The notes beneath the pieces are model-generated. The model was not told the DNA's origin. It saw only the letters and a program-made list of their open reading frames with translations, and made no database searches. Below, piece after piece: positions 8,692-16,354 of a DNA stretch of 42,271 nucleotides (the stretch's first letter is position 1; every line of letters begins with the position of its first letter). Source of the DNA: Chloroflexota bacterium (GTDB lineage: Bacteria; Vulcanimicrobiota; JAMCWD01); contig JAMCWD010000023.1 of assembly GCA_023475345.1 (NCBI GenBank), positions 1-42,271 of the forward strand, given 5' to 3'. Both the position numbers and the translations under genes were made by a program.

Positions 8692-9522
8692 TTAAGACGC
8701 TCCCTTTTCCAGTTTTTCCATAGTGCTTCTCATAAGCTTCAAAAGGAATGACCGCAGGCCGCCGTTCTTGCTCTGTTTTATTTCTTCATGAGGCTCCCCG
8801 GGGTCATGGAGCCTTTTCACGATTTTCCTGTATGCGTCCCCGGCGGGAGAAAACTTGTCTAAAATTACAGGCTCTCCCTTGTTCGAATGAAACAGGATCT
8901 TGTGATCCTCCGGAACGACGCCCAGCACATCTATGCTCAGGATGCCCCTGATATCGTCGATACTGAGCATCTGTCCCTTTTTAACAAGCTCGCTTCTGAG
9001 CCTGTTGACTATCAGGGATATCTTGCTCTTGTTTTCGGATTCAAGTATGCCGACGACCCTGTCCGCATCGCGCACCGCCGAAATCTCGGGGTTGGTTATT
9101 ATTATGGCTTCATCGGCGCCGATTATCGCGTTCCTGAAACCCCCCTCGATGCCCGCCGGGCAATCGATTAAAACATAATCGAATTCTTTTCGCAGTTCAT
9201 CCATCAGCTCTTTCATCTGCTCCGCCTTGACGGCGTCCTTGTTTTTGCTCTGTGCAGCAGGCAGAAGAAAAAGGCTTTCGAACCTTTTGTCCCTTATGAG
9301 AGCCTGCTTGTAGCCGCGGCATTTCTTATCTAAAACATCGACGAGGTCGAATACTATCCTGTTTTCAAGGCCAAGCAAAAGATCGAGATTCCGAAGACCG
9401 ATATCGGCATCGACAAGCACGACCCTCTTGCCGATGCTTGCAAGACCTGCGCCCAGGTTGGCCGTCGCCGTGGTCTTGCCAACCCCGCCCTTTCCTGATG
9501 TCACAACAAATACTTTCGACAC
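8692..9522 (-). CDS. minD: Septum site-determining ATPase MinD
   Basis: ParA/MinD-type ATPase that recruits MinC to the membrane. The deviant Walker A motif KGGVGKTTATANLG lies at residues 11-24. VVLVDADIGLRNLDLLLGLE and YVLIDCPAGIEGGFRNAI (Walker B and switch) are nearly canonical. The C-terminal end GGLRSFLLKLMRSTMEKLEK can form the amphipathic membrane-targeting helix. The start is GTG at 9522, preceded by a strong AAGGAGG about eight bases upstream. It lies between minC (26-base gap) and minE (three-base gap), the standard minCDE order. Confidence 0.96.
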   Translation of the reverse strand: MSKVFVVTSGKGGVGKTTATANLGAGLASIGKRVVLVDADIGLRNLDLLLGLENRIVFDLVDVLDKKCRGYKQALIRDKRFESLFLLPAAQSKNKDAVKAEQMKELMDELRKEFDYVLIDCPAGIEGGFRNAIIGADEAIIITNPEISAVRDADRVVGILESENKSKISLIVNRLRSELVKKGQMLSIDDIRGILSIDVLGVVPEDHKILFHSNKGEPVILDKFSPAGDAYRKIVKRLHDPGEPHEEIKQSKNGGLRSFLLKLMRSTMEKLEKGAS

Positions 9523-9548
9523 CGGGGTTCCCTCCTTGCGCGCCCGCC

Positions 9549-10280
9549 CTACTGGCGCTTATTATACGGGAGTGAGATTATTTTCCCCTCTTCTACAATG
9601 GATAAGTGAGGAACTCCTTTTTTTATCTTTTTTTTATCTTTTTCAGAAGCCGCATGTTGTGCTATCTGGAGCCTCGTAAACTGCTGGTCAAGTGCAAATA
9701 TACAGGACTTCTCATTCCCCTCACAACCGGCATGTACGACACCCCTCACCGCCCCCATGACATAAATATCGCCCCTGGCCATGACTTCGCCGCCCGAATT
9801 GATATCCCCCATGATTATGACGCTGCCGTCAAAATGGAGGCTGGTCCCCGACCTTACAATCTTCCGGTGAATAAACGCCATATCGGACGGCAGAACCCTG
9901 GGCTGGGGAACAGCGGCCGCTCCCTGTACCGAGTTCTTCTTCCTGCCCGCATGACCTGCAAGACCCAGCCTGCCTATTATTACCTTGATATTATGCCGTT
10001 CCGCAAGGTTCCTCGTCGCAAGAGAAGTGCTCACTATCCCGAGCAGCTTGAGCTTGTTCCTGTATATGACATCCAGCAGGCTTTCCAGTTCCTCAATGTT
10101 AAGTTCCCGCCATCCCAGGTCGATGCTCACAGCCGCGCCCGAAAAAAAAGCCCTGCTTTCCTTAATCTTCACTTCCAGGTTCTCAATACAACCGCTGAAA
10201 TCGAAATCCTCGCGGATGCTGACTATTATGCCCTGGCGGGTTCCTTTAAACGCTACCGAATCGAGAGATTTATCGTTCAT
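9549..10280 (-). CDS. minC: Septum site-determining protein MinC
   Basis: MinC inhibits FtsZ polymerisation and is positioned by MinD. The 243 residues show the two-domain layout: an N-terminal FtsZ-interacting domain (about 1-105, with FFSGAAVSIDLG) and a C-terminal right-handed beta-helix (about 135-230). The latter contains the conserved RSGTSLHFDGSVIIMGDINS and GGEVMARGDIYVMGAVRGV. A low-complexity linker joins them. The ATG at 10280 shares its A with the TAA stop of the upstream 32-codon ORF (TAATG), which suggests re-initiation coupling. Confidence 0.95.
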   Translation of the reverse strand: MNDKSLDSVAFKGTRQGIIVSIREDFDFSGCIENLEVKIKESRAFFSGAAVSIDLGWRELNIEELESLLDVIYRNKLKLLGIVSTSLATRNLAERHNIKVIIGRLGLAGHAGRKKNSVQGAAAVPQPRVLPSDMAFIHRKIVRSGTSLHFDGSVIIMGDINSGGEVMARGDIYVMGAVRGVVHAGCEGNEKSCIFALDQQFTRLQIAQHAASEKDKKKIKKGVPHLSIVEEGKIISLPYNKRQ

Positions 10281-10378
10281 TATTCATCCTCGCCTGTTAT
10301 AGTATGCGAATCATTCGTTAAGACGCCTTCAATTCCTTTTACGGCTTCAAGGCTCGTTTTCAGCGCTGTTTTTATCAT
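10280..10378 (-). CDS. Small 32-codon ORF coupled to both neighbours (Roadblock/LC7-like N-terminal motif?)
   Basis: A 32-residue ORF fills the space between the Clp1-like gene and minC. Its ATG overlaps the upstream stop as ATGA (10378-10375), and its TAA overlaps the minC start as TAATG. The peptide begins MIKTALKTSLEAVKGIEGVL. That pattern, a helix followed by PGVxGxL-like residues, weakly resembles the beginning of Roadblock/LC7 domains, so it could be a truncated remnant of one. Perfect coupling at both ends argues that it is translated, either as a functional micropeptide or simply to pass ribosomes to minC. No independent ribosome site is obvious. Recognition is weak and function unknown. 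Confidence 0.5.
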   Translation of the reverse strand: MIKTALKTSLEAVKGIEGVLTNDSHTITGEDE

Positions 10379-11247
10379 GCCTTATTCGACGCTTCCCTTT
10401 CCAGGCGGACCCTGCCCGTCCTCACGGCGACAACGTCTTTTAAAGACGCAGGGGTGATAAATTCCAGCATCCCGCCGGGATCAAACGATGTTACAGAACC
10501 CAGCCCGACCGTGGCCCCGCCTTTTCCCAAAAGGCCTATCAGCAGGCCTCTTTCAGAATCGCCGGGCGTCAATTTTTCCCCCTCGAAAACAACTTTGCCT
10601 GAAGGAATCATCGAAGGTTTTGCCTCTTTGAAATATCTTTCAAGGAGCGAATTTCTCCTGAACCTCCTGGTTTCGCTGTCCCTGGGTTTTATAAAATTCG
10701 AAGGCCGTATATCATAAACGTTGTCGTGTGAAATGCGCCTGTAATATTTATAAAGATAAGCAAGGTCTTGCCCGGCGCCGCCGGGAAGAATGAAAACAAG
10801 ATGTTTTGGTTTCAGGATCTGGAACTTGGCGATCTTGTATTGGAACGAAGAGTAATCGACCCAGCCGCAGGTGTTGATAAGCATAATCCCGCAATTTTCA
10901 GACATGTCCGAAAGCGCCGATACGGCGCCGAGATATCGCCCGATCATCCTGGTCGGAGAAAAATCACCGGTAAAGTAAATTTCGGGCAAAGAGGGTTCGC
11001 CTATCTCCTTTTTAAACGCCAGGCATGAGGGCAGGCCGATATCCGGCTGGCCGGAATCAAGCTCCATATACGAGCACGGCCCTTTTATCTCCTTTGCCAG
11101 CCATTTGATCAACGTGGATTTGCCCGTGTCCACTCCTCCGAGCACCGCAACCGGCCCCGGCTCTCTTTTTATCGAGCGGAGGACATCATCCCATTTCTCG
11201 CCCGGCTCGATTTTAAATTCGTTTTCAAACAAGGAAGCAAGGTTCAT
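10375..11247 (-). CDS. Clp1/Grc3-type polynucleotide 5'-kinase-like P-loop protein
   Basis: The 290 residues fit the CLP1_P/Grc3/Nol9 P-loop family of RNA 5'-OH kinases. Walker A is GGVDTGKS at residues 37-44. The family's clasp segment is MELDSGQPDIGLPSCLAF at about 61-78 (compare the D-x-GQ-x-x-x-x-PG pattern). YFTGDFSPTRMIGRYLG and IMLINTCGWVDY then match the following conserved blocks. In eukaryotes and archaea these proteins phosphorylate RNA during processing; bacterial members are poorly characterised. The C-terminal 70 residues look like a small beta-rich domain. It is the first gene of the min run, read toward minC, and its start lies only 21 bases from a divergent CPBP gene. Confidence 0.8.
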   Translation of the reverse strand: MNLASLFENEFKIEPGEKWDDVLRSIKREPGPVAVLGGVDTGKSTLIKWLAKEIKGPCSYMELDSGQPDIGLPSCLAFKKEIGEPSLPEIYFTGDFSPTRMIGRYLGAVSALSDMSENCGIMLINTCGWVDYSSFQYKIAKFQILKPKHLVFILPGGAGQDLAYLYKYYRRISHDNVYDIRPSNFIKPRDSETRRFRRNSLLERYFKEAKPSMIPSGKVVFEGEKLTPGDSERGLLIGLLGKGGATVGLGSVTSFDPGGMLEFITPASLKDVVAVRTGRVRLEREASNKA

Positions 11248-11265
11248 ATAAGCGAATCCCTTTTC

Positions 11266-11294
11266 ATAATGAGCAAGAACAAGCCCAATATCAA
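11266..11294 (-). promoter_or_regulatory. Possible promoter for the Clp1-like/min operon
   Basis: On the minus strand TTGATA (11294-11289) and CATTAT (11271-11266) are separated by 17 bases, a fair sigma70-like arrangement. The predicted start would leave a leader of only about 12 bases before the ATG at 11247, removing most of the weak AAGGGA ribosome site. It lies inside the first codons of the divergent CPBP gene. This is a weak inference from base pattern only. Confidence 0.3.
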
Positions 11295-12195
11295 CAACCT
11301 GCTCCGGCTCGTGGTGGTAGTGCTGGCAAGCATAGCGGCAATAATACTGCTATGGTACCCGGAAGGCAAACAGTTCCAGGGCGGGGGCGTTTTTTTTACG
11401 TTCGACGCCTTCAAGAGGGTTATACTCGTCAACCTTTTCTGGATCATAGTCCTCGCGTTCATGCCCCGCCTTGTAGTTTTCCTTGACGTATTTCTATTCA
11501 TACAGGTATTCTTCCTTGGATTCTTTTCGGCACAGGTAATTTACAAGATTTACCCGCCCCAGATTTCCTGGTTTTCATTTTTCCCGGACTGGGCCCAGTC
11601 GTACATGGCAAGCCACGGCACGGTCCGGGCTTACTTATTCATACCCGTGATATTTTTTCTCGTATTTTACCTGACATACCCGCCGGGCAGGTTCAGAAGC
11701 CTCCTGTCGGTAGGAAACTTTTCAAAAATGACAAAGCTCCTGGGGAAGCCCATGACCTGGGGAGCCGTAGCTAAAAGGTTCCTGTTGTATCTGGGAGGAT
11801 TCCTTCTCCTTTTTCTGGTTATCAGGGCGGTAAGTAACCAGGGCTTCGCGTTTTCTGGCGCGTTCTCGGCATGGGACGGCATATCGAGGCTTATCGCAAT
11901 AGCTGTTTACGCCGGGATAGTGGCCCTTTGTGAAGAAACGATTTACAGGGGAATCTTTTTGTCCGTACTGGCCGATTCTTTCAAGCCCGCCATCGCTATA
12001 ATAATACAGGCGATCCTTTTTTCAATCATACATTATATGCCCGGACAGCCCGTTTACATAAGCGCCGGCGCACTTCTCATCTACGGGTTCCTGGGGTGGA
12101 TACTGGGAAAAGCGGCATGGGAAACGGGCGGCCTGGGAGCAGGTTTTTTAATCCACTTTTCAATAATAACCAGCCTGGCTCTCCTGGGAGCATAA
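11269..12195 (+). CDS. CPBP (CAAX/Rce1-type) intramembrane metalloprotease
   Basis: Polytopic membrane protein of 308 residues with about eight hydrophobic segments. The C-terminal half carries the family motif EExxxR as CEETIYRG (Glu222, Glu223, Arg227). A second motif, FSIIHYMPG, contains His255, and FLIHFSI follows near the end, as in Abi/CPBP proteases. Members process prenylated proteins in eukaryotes; in bacteria they have roles in bacteriocin immunity, signalling and unknown processing. The N-terminal ~140 residues (four segments) lie outside the core domain. The start ATG has no evident ribosome site and faces the Clp1-like gene 21 bases away. Substrate unknown. Confidence 0.85.
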   Translation: MSKNKPNINNLLRLVVVVLASIAAIILLWYPEGKQFQGGGVFFTFDAFKRVILVNLFWIIVLAFMPRLVVFLDVFLFIQVFFLGFFSAQVIYKIYPPQISWFSFFPDWAQSYMASHGTVRAYLFIPVIFFLVFYLTYPPGRFRSLLSVGNFSKMTKLLGKPMTWGAVAKRFLLYLGGFLLLFLVIRAVSNQGFAFSGAFSAWDGISRLIAIAVYAGIVALCEETIYRGIFLSVLADSFKPAIAIIIQAILFSIIHYMPGQPVYISAGALLIYGFLGWILGKAAWETGGLGAGFLIHFSIITSLALLGA

Positions 12196-12501
12196 CCCTG
12201 ACCCCTGTTCAGAAGCTGTCTAATAAGTCCTTGCAAAATATCATTCTCCTCCTGGGAGACACGTTGCCATAATTCCCCTTGAACTTTAGCCGCAACGAAC
12301 CGAAATACCGAAACAAGAATTCGTTTTGCTATCATGCAGATTACATGCTGAAGTTCACAATTCTGCAATAGCTCCCCGCTTTTGCGGGGTTACGCCTGTG
12401 AAAATAATGCCTGTCAGGAACTAATGCCAGAAGTTAGCAGGAGGTAATTTCAGGCATATCTTGAAGTTATCATTATAAATTAAATTAAGGAGGATGATAA
12501 A
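12196..12501. other. Intergenic region with repeat copy and GC hairpin, no gene
   Basis: This 306-base stretch lies between the CPBP and HdeD-like genes. It holds one copy of a dispersed repeat (12232-12278) and a hairpin CCCCGC-TTTT-GCGGGG at 12374-12389 without a downstream T-run. The end is the ribosome site of the next gene (TAAGGAGG, about 12486-12493). A minus-strand frame runs through part of it, but it overlaps the CPBP gene and shows no family signature. Confidence 0.6.
12232..12278. repeat. Dispersed repeat, copy A
   Basis: The segment begins with TGCAAAATATCATTC and ends with ATAATTCCCC. A second, diverged copy with the same two ends lies at 30910-30960. The cores are identical for 15 bases at one end and about 10 at the other, with small insertions between. 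Both copies sit in intergenic DNA just downstream of plus-strand genes. Nature unknown; it could be a small non-autonomous element or a conserved 3' structure. Confidence 0.5.
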
Positions 12502-13056
12502 ATGGACAGTGTTGGCGCGAAACTGGAAGTTATGTCCGACAACTGGTGGCTGATGCTTTTAAGAGGCATTGTAGCGATCCTTTTCGGCATGATGGTAATG
12601 GCATGGCCCGGCGTATCGCTTGTGGTTCTCGTGATTTTCTTCGGTGCTTATGCGCTTGTTGACGGTATTTTCGCAATCATCGCAGCCCTGACGACTCACG
12701 GCGGAGTCGGGAGCCGGCTTTTTCTCGTACTGGAAGGCATAGTAGGGATCGTTATCGGCTATTTCACCTTTGTTTACCCCGATATCACGGCGACCGTCCT
12801 GCTCATCCTCATAGCCGTATGGGCGCTCGTTACCGGCATTTTTGAAATCATCCTCGCATCCGTTACGTGGAAAGAATTCACCGGCAAATGGTATCTCCTC
12901 ATAGGCGGCGTCGCGTCACTTATTTTCGGCCTGATCATGATAATCAACCCGGAGGCGGGAGCGCTCGTTTTCTTGTGGCTTATCGGCGCTTATGCAATAA
13001 TTTTCGGGACTTTAATGATGGTCTTCTCCATCCATCTCAAAAAGTTGAAAGCATGA
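12502..13056 (+). CDS. HdeD/DUF308 family membrane protein
   Basis: The 184 residues form six hydrophobic segments arranged as three internal repeats of a two-helix unit. Each unit resembles RGIVAILFGMMVMAWPGVSL and LEGIVGIVIGYFTFVYPDIT, the hallmark of the HdeD/DUF308 family. E. coli HdeD is linked to acid resistance at high cell density; most other members have no known function. The start ATG follows a strong TAAGGAGG at good spacing. The gene stands alone and is followed by a hairpin terminator. Confidence 0.85.
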   Translation: MDSVGAKLEVMSDNWWLMLLRGIVAILFGMMVMAWPGVSLVVLVIFFGAYALVDGIFAIIAALTTHGGVGSRLFLVLEGIVGIVIGYFTFVYPDITATVLLILIAVWALVTGIFEIILASVTWKEFTGKWYLLIGGVASLIFGLIMIINPEAGALVFLWLIGAYAIIFGTLMMVFSIHLKKLKA

Positions 13057-13064
13057 ATCTGAAA

Positions 13065-13098
13065 AAAGAAGGCCGGGCGATTACAACCGGCCTTCTTT
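13065..13098 (+). terminator. Hairpin terminator after the HdeD-like gene
   Basis: A perfect 12-bp stem, AAAGAAGGCCGG (13065-13076) with CCGGCCTTCTTT (13087-13098), has a 10-base loop and starts eight bases after the stop codon. The A-rich left arm and T-rich right arm give it a factor-independent look on both strands. Confidence 0.75.
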
Positions 13099-13240
13099 AA
13101 TGCCGCAACAGCATCTGCTTGCCCCAACACTTTCCTCCAATCGAAGATCCATAAGGCCAAGCAGGACTGTGCTCAATTGCCATTGCTCCGAATTTTTTAT
13201 CGGACACTGCTGACTTTCCCACATTAATTACGAAAGAACC

Positions 13241-13741
13241 CTATTTAAATTCAACATGGCCATCAAGAAATAAATAAGCGGCCTTTAATTTGTAATGATG
13301 TTTATCTTCGTATAATTTAATACGCGGCTCATCCTCATATAACAATATTACCTTATCAGGATTCTTTATCGATTTTAAGCTCTTCCCGGCCAGAGCCGTA
13401 TTAAATTTATAACTTGACGGAGGCAAAGGCCGCCTCTTATCCAACGGAGAATATCGATATACTTTATAATTAGTTCCATATCTTAAAAAAATGGGACGAA
13501 GTGCTTCTACCCACAAGTATTCGTTATTTTTCCACACAGGAGGAAACCTGTTTTCATGCTCTTTAAGATAAATATCAAAGGCGGCATGCAAGTTTTTCAA
13601 AATTGCTCTGCAAGCTGACGGATATTCTGGAGGCTCTCTGTAAATAAAATAATTATTATAGAACCAGAAAAGAAGTGAAATGGAACCCAGTAGAATCACG
13701 AAGAGAATTATTCTTTTACTTAACCTCTTTTCTTCCGACAT
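13241..13741 (-). CDS. Pseudopilin-like single-pass membrane protein
   Basis: The 166 residues have one N-terminal membrane helix (about 10-30) and then a globular domain. The domain ends in KAAYLFLDGHVEFK, the LxxDGHV-type ending seen in type II secretion pseudopilin/DUF1559-like domains in several bacterial phyla. The LKNLHAAFDIYLKEHENRFP segment also resembles the helix after the membrane stem in such proteins. A type III prepilin cleavage motif (G before F-x-x-x-E) is not visible, so it may be anchored without prepilin peptidase processing. No secretion or pilus assembly genes adjoin it. The assignment to the pseudopilin-like fold is inference. Confidence 0.6.
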   Translation of the reverse strand: MSEEKRLSKRIILFVILLGSISLLFWFYNNYFIYREPPEYPSACRAILKNLHAAFDIYLKEHENRFPPVWKNNEYLWVEALRPIFLRYGTNYKVYRYSPLDKRRPLPPSSYKFNTALAGKSLKSIKNPDKVILLYEDEPRIKLYEDKHHYKLKAAYLFLDGHVEFK

Positions 13742-13835
13742 TTACACCTCCCTGGGAGTAACCTGAACCTCACACCTCAGATCTTAATTTTTTCAAGAGA
13801 CCGGAGTATATCTATCGGAAAAGGGCTTCGCTGCC

Positions 13836-15473
13836 TCAATAATTAGGTTCCACCAGCCATACTCTTGACAGGTCGTAATAATTTAAAGAACCGAACCTCA
13901 GGCCGCGGAGGTTGGGATCAAGCCCCGAATAGGTAAAATCATAAACGAGCGGGACTATCGGGGCATCCTGGCTTATCAAGCCCTGAACCCTGACATAAAG
14001 TTTCGCCCGGTAATCTTCATTGGAATTTATCCTTGCAGACGAAAGGAACTGATCCATCCTGTGATCTTTGAGAAAGCATATATTCCCCCGCCTGTCCGTT
14101 CCCGAATAAGAGCTCCATTCGGTATTCATGTACGCATCGGTAACTTTTTCAACGCCTTCGATGCCGTAGAGCGCCATATCGTAATCCCCTGACCTGATAA
14201 GCTTATTGAACTCTTCATTTTTCTTTGTAACTATTTTTACCCGCCATCCCAGCTTTGTAAAGTCATTTTCAACCAGGTGCCGTGCAAGCTGCCATGCGTC
14301 CTGGCAGTAGGCCGTATCCTGCTCCGGTACGAGCAGGGTCGTTTTGAAACCATCGCCCTGCCCCGAATAATACAACAGCCTCCTGGCCCTGTTAAGCTCA
14401 TAAGGATAGCCGTAAATTCCGGGGTCGTATCCCATGCATCCCGGCGGTATGACAGAGCCTGCAAGGATCGCACGTATGCCGTAAAACTTGTTCAGGAACG
14501 CTTTCCTGTTAATGCCGTAATTCAATGCAAGCCTGACGGGGAGCTTGCTGAACGGATACTTCGAGCAATTCAACGAAAGGAACATGAAATTCGGGCGGGG
14601 CATCCGCTGGAGCGAAAAGCCGGAATATTTTTTCATCGCCGAGACGTCTTCCATCCTCAGGGCAAGCGCTATCTGGGCCTTTTGCCGTTCCAGCATCTGG
14701 CGCCGTGTTATCCCGCCGCTTACCGCACTGAAAATGACCCTGTCAAGTTCCGGCCTCCCTTCCCAGTACTGGCTGTTGGCCTGGAGTACCACTCTCTGGC
14801 CTTTCCTCCAATCCATGAACTTGAACGGCCCGGTGCCTACAGGCTGGCGGTAAGTGCCGGCCCCGGATTCCCTTGCGGAATCGGGACTGATCATTCCGAA
14901 CTGGGGCATGGCAAGGCAGCGGGGGAAATAAATCATCGGCTCGTTCAAAAACACCTTGACCGTATGCGAATCCAGTATCTCCACAGTCCTCAGGACGCCG
15001 GGGAAGCCGTCGAATAAAGATTTCCAGATTATGAAATTGCTTTCTTCGGGCTTGTACGGGGAATAAATGGGGAAACCCTGTCTTTCGAGGTTGAATTTTA
15101 CGGCCTGTGCGTCGAACTGTGTCCCGTCATGGAAATAAACGCCCTTCCTGAGCCAGAATACCCACACCTGTCCCCCGTTGAAGGGCGCCCAGGATGTCGC
15201 AAGTCCCGATTCCAGCGATTCTGAATCGGGCTTATACCGGAGCAAAGTATCGAAGATCTGCGTTGTAACCTGTCCCGAAAACCAGTCGTCAACGAGAGCG
15301 GGATCAAGCGTCTGGGCCTCGTAAGGCTGGGCCACCACTACAAGGCCGCCTTTCGCCCCGGCATAAGAAGGCCCGGCGGCGAGAAAAAAAAGGCAAAATA
15401 CAAGCAGGCCCCAGGCTGCAATATAGCGGCCGGGACATTTTCCGGCTGTCAATTTACGCCGGGAAGCTCCCAC
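13836..15473 (-). CDS. ABC transporter substrate-binding protein, peptide/nickel (SBP family 5) type
   Basis: Extracytoplasmic solute-binding protein of 545 residues for a Dpp/Opp-like importer. A Sec signal peptide is visible (hydrophobic stretch about 17-35, ending PSYAGA). The family 5 features are QPYEAQTLDPALVDD near the mature N-terminus, TSWAPFNGGQVWVFWLRKGV with FHDGTQFDA, PVGTGPFKFMDW, and a C-terminal DAPIVPLVYDF. The start is GTG at 15473, directly abutting the gmk stop and preceded by GGAGG at about five bases. No permease or ATPase genes adjoin it, so its transporter partners lie elsewhere. Ligand unknown. Confidence 0.9.
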   Translation of the reverse strand: MGASRRKLTAGKCPGRYIAAWGLLVFCLFFLAAGPSYAGAKGGLVVVAQPYEAQTLDPALVDDWFSGQVTTQIFDTLLRYKPDSESLESGLATSWAPFNGGQVWVFWLRKGVYFHDGTQFDAQAVKFNLERQGFPIYSPYKPEESNFIIWKSLFDGFPGVLRTVEILDSHTVKVFLNEPMIYFPRCLAMPQFGMISPDSARESGAGTYRQPVGTGPFKFMDWRKGQRVVLQANSQYWEGRPELDRVIFSAVSGGITRRQMLERQKAQIALALRMEDVSAMKKYSGFSLQRMPRPNFMFLSLNCSKYPFSKLPVRLALNYGINRKAFLNKFYGIRAILAGSVIPPGCMGYDPGIYGYPYELNRARRLLYYSGQGDGFKTTLLVPEQDTAYCQDAWQLARHLVENDFTKLGWRVKIVTKKNEEFNKLIRSGDYDMALYGIEGVEKVTDAYMNTEWSSYSGTDRRGNICFLKDHRMDQFLSSARINSNEDYRAKLYVRVQGLISQDAPIVPLVYDFTYSGLDPNLRGLRFGSLNYYDLSRVWLVEPNY

Positions 15474-16085
15474 TTATGCCTCCTTTACGAAATCCATGTC
15501 TTTCATACGCCTGACGCGGCATTTCTCCGCCCGAAATATTGCGGAAAGATCCAGAACGGCGGTCTCCAGGTCGTCGTTAACAACGACATATTCGTATTCC
15601 CCGACCTTGGTCAACTCCCATCTTGCAGTCCGGAGCCGCCCGGCCATTTTTTCCTCGTCCTCCGTCCCTCTTTCTTCAAGCCTCTTCCTGAGAGTATCGA
15701 TCCCCGGCGGCGCTATGAAAACGAAAACCGCGTCGGGATGCTCTTTTTCCTTGACCTGGAGCGCCCCCTGGACATCAATATCCAGGATGACGTCCTTCCC
15801 TTTTGCAAGCTGCTCCTCGACGGGGGCAAGCGGTGTACCGTAATAATTGTCATGGACTTTCGCCCACTCCAGGAATTTCTTTTCTTCGATCATCTTTTCG
15901 AATTTTTCCCGGTCGATGAAATAATACTCCACGCCGTCAGTTTCGCCCGGTCTCGGCGGGCGCGTCGTTGCGGAAACGGAGAAAAGCGTCCCGGGATAAA
16001 GCGCAAGTACCCTCCCGAGGAGCGTGCTCTTGCCTGCTCCCGAAGGTCCCGATGTTACCCATAGAATCCCGCGTGAAATCGACAT
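15474..16085 (-). CDS. gmk: Guanylate kinase
   Basis: Phosphorylates GMP to GDP with ATP. The 203 residues match the family. The P-loop GPSGAGKS is at 13-20. The GMP-binding segment is SATTRPPRPGETDGVEYYF, and EWAKVHDNYYGT and VILDIDVQGALQVK are conserved blocks. Its start overlaps the remA stop by one base. remA-gmk adjacency is typical of Clostridia and several other phyla, where yicC and rpoZ often flank; those are absent here. Confidence 0.97.
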   Translation of the reverse strand: MSISRGILWVTSGPSGAGKSTLLGRVLALYPGTLFSVSATTRPPRPGETDGVEYYFIDREKFEKMIEEKKFLEWAKVHDNYYGTPLAPVEEQLAKGKDVILDIDVQGALQVKEKEHPDAVFVFIAPPGIDTLRKRLEERGTEDEEKMAGRLRTARWELTKVGEYEYVVVNDDLETAVLDLSAIFRAEKCRVRRMKDMDFVKEA

Positions 16086-16354
16086 CAGGCGTTGTTCCCC
16101 ACTTTCTGGACGACTGTTTCGGGAGAATGAGAAGACAGCACCACATGGCCGCTGTCAAGCATTATCATCGAGCGGGTCTTCCTCCCGACGGTGGCATCCA
16201 GCAGTTGGGGTTTTCCACGCATCTCCCTGACAAGCCTCTTTAAAGGCGCGGAATCAGGGTTCAAAACGGAAACCACCCTGGACGCCTTGACGAAATTTCC
16301 ATATCCCACATTAACCATGCCGTCCTGCGAATTTTCAGGCGAATACATCATTTT
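16085..16354 (-). CDS. remA: RemA/DUF370 family regulatory protein
   Basis: Small DNA-binding protein; in Bacillus RemA activates matrix and osmoprotection genes as an oligomeric ring. The core VNVGYGNFVKASRVVSVLNP, then SAPLKRLVREMRGKPQLLDAT and GRKTRSMIMLDSGHVVLSS, follows the family almost residue for residue. The best start is the ATG at 16354, five bases after GGAG. It gives 89 residues, about ten more at the N-terminus than typical; an ATG at 16372 would add six more. It directly precedes gmk with a one-base overlap. Confidence 0.92.
   Translation of the reverse strand, partial: KMMYSPENSQDGMVNVGYGNFVKASRVVSVLNPDSAPLKRLVREMRGKPQLLDATVGRKTRSMIMLDSGHVVLSSHSPETVVQKVGNNA

Noticed and set aside
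9606..10457. A 283-codon plus-strand open frame over minC
   Set aside because: It is antisense to a well-conserved MinC coding region, has no signature and no ribosome site, and arises from codon bias.
12081..12368. A 95-codon minus-strand open frame across the CPBP 3' end and the repeat copy
   Set aside because: Overlaps the CPBP gene end and the dispersed repeat; no ribosome site or recognised family.
14277..15017. A 246-codon plus-strand open frame over the substrate-binding protein gene
   Set aside because: Antisense to a clear family 5 binding protein; low-complexity Arg/Pro composition and no family features.
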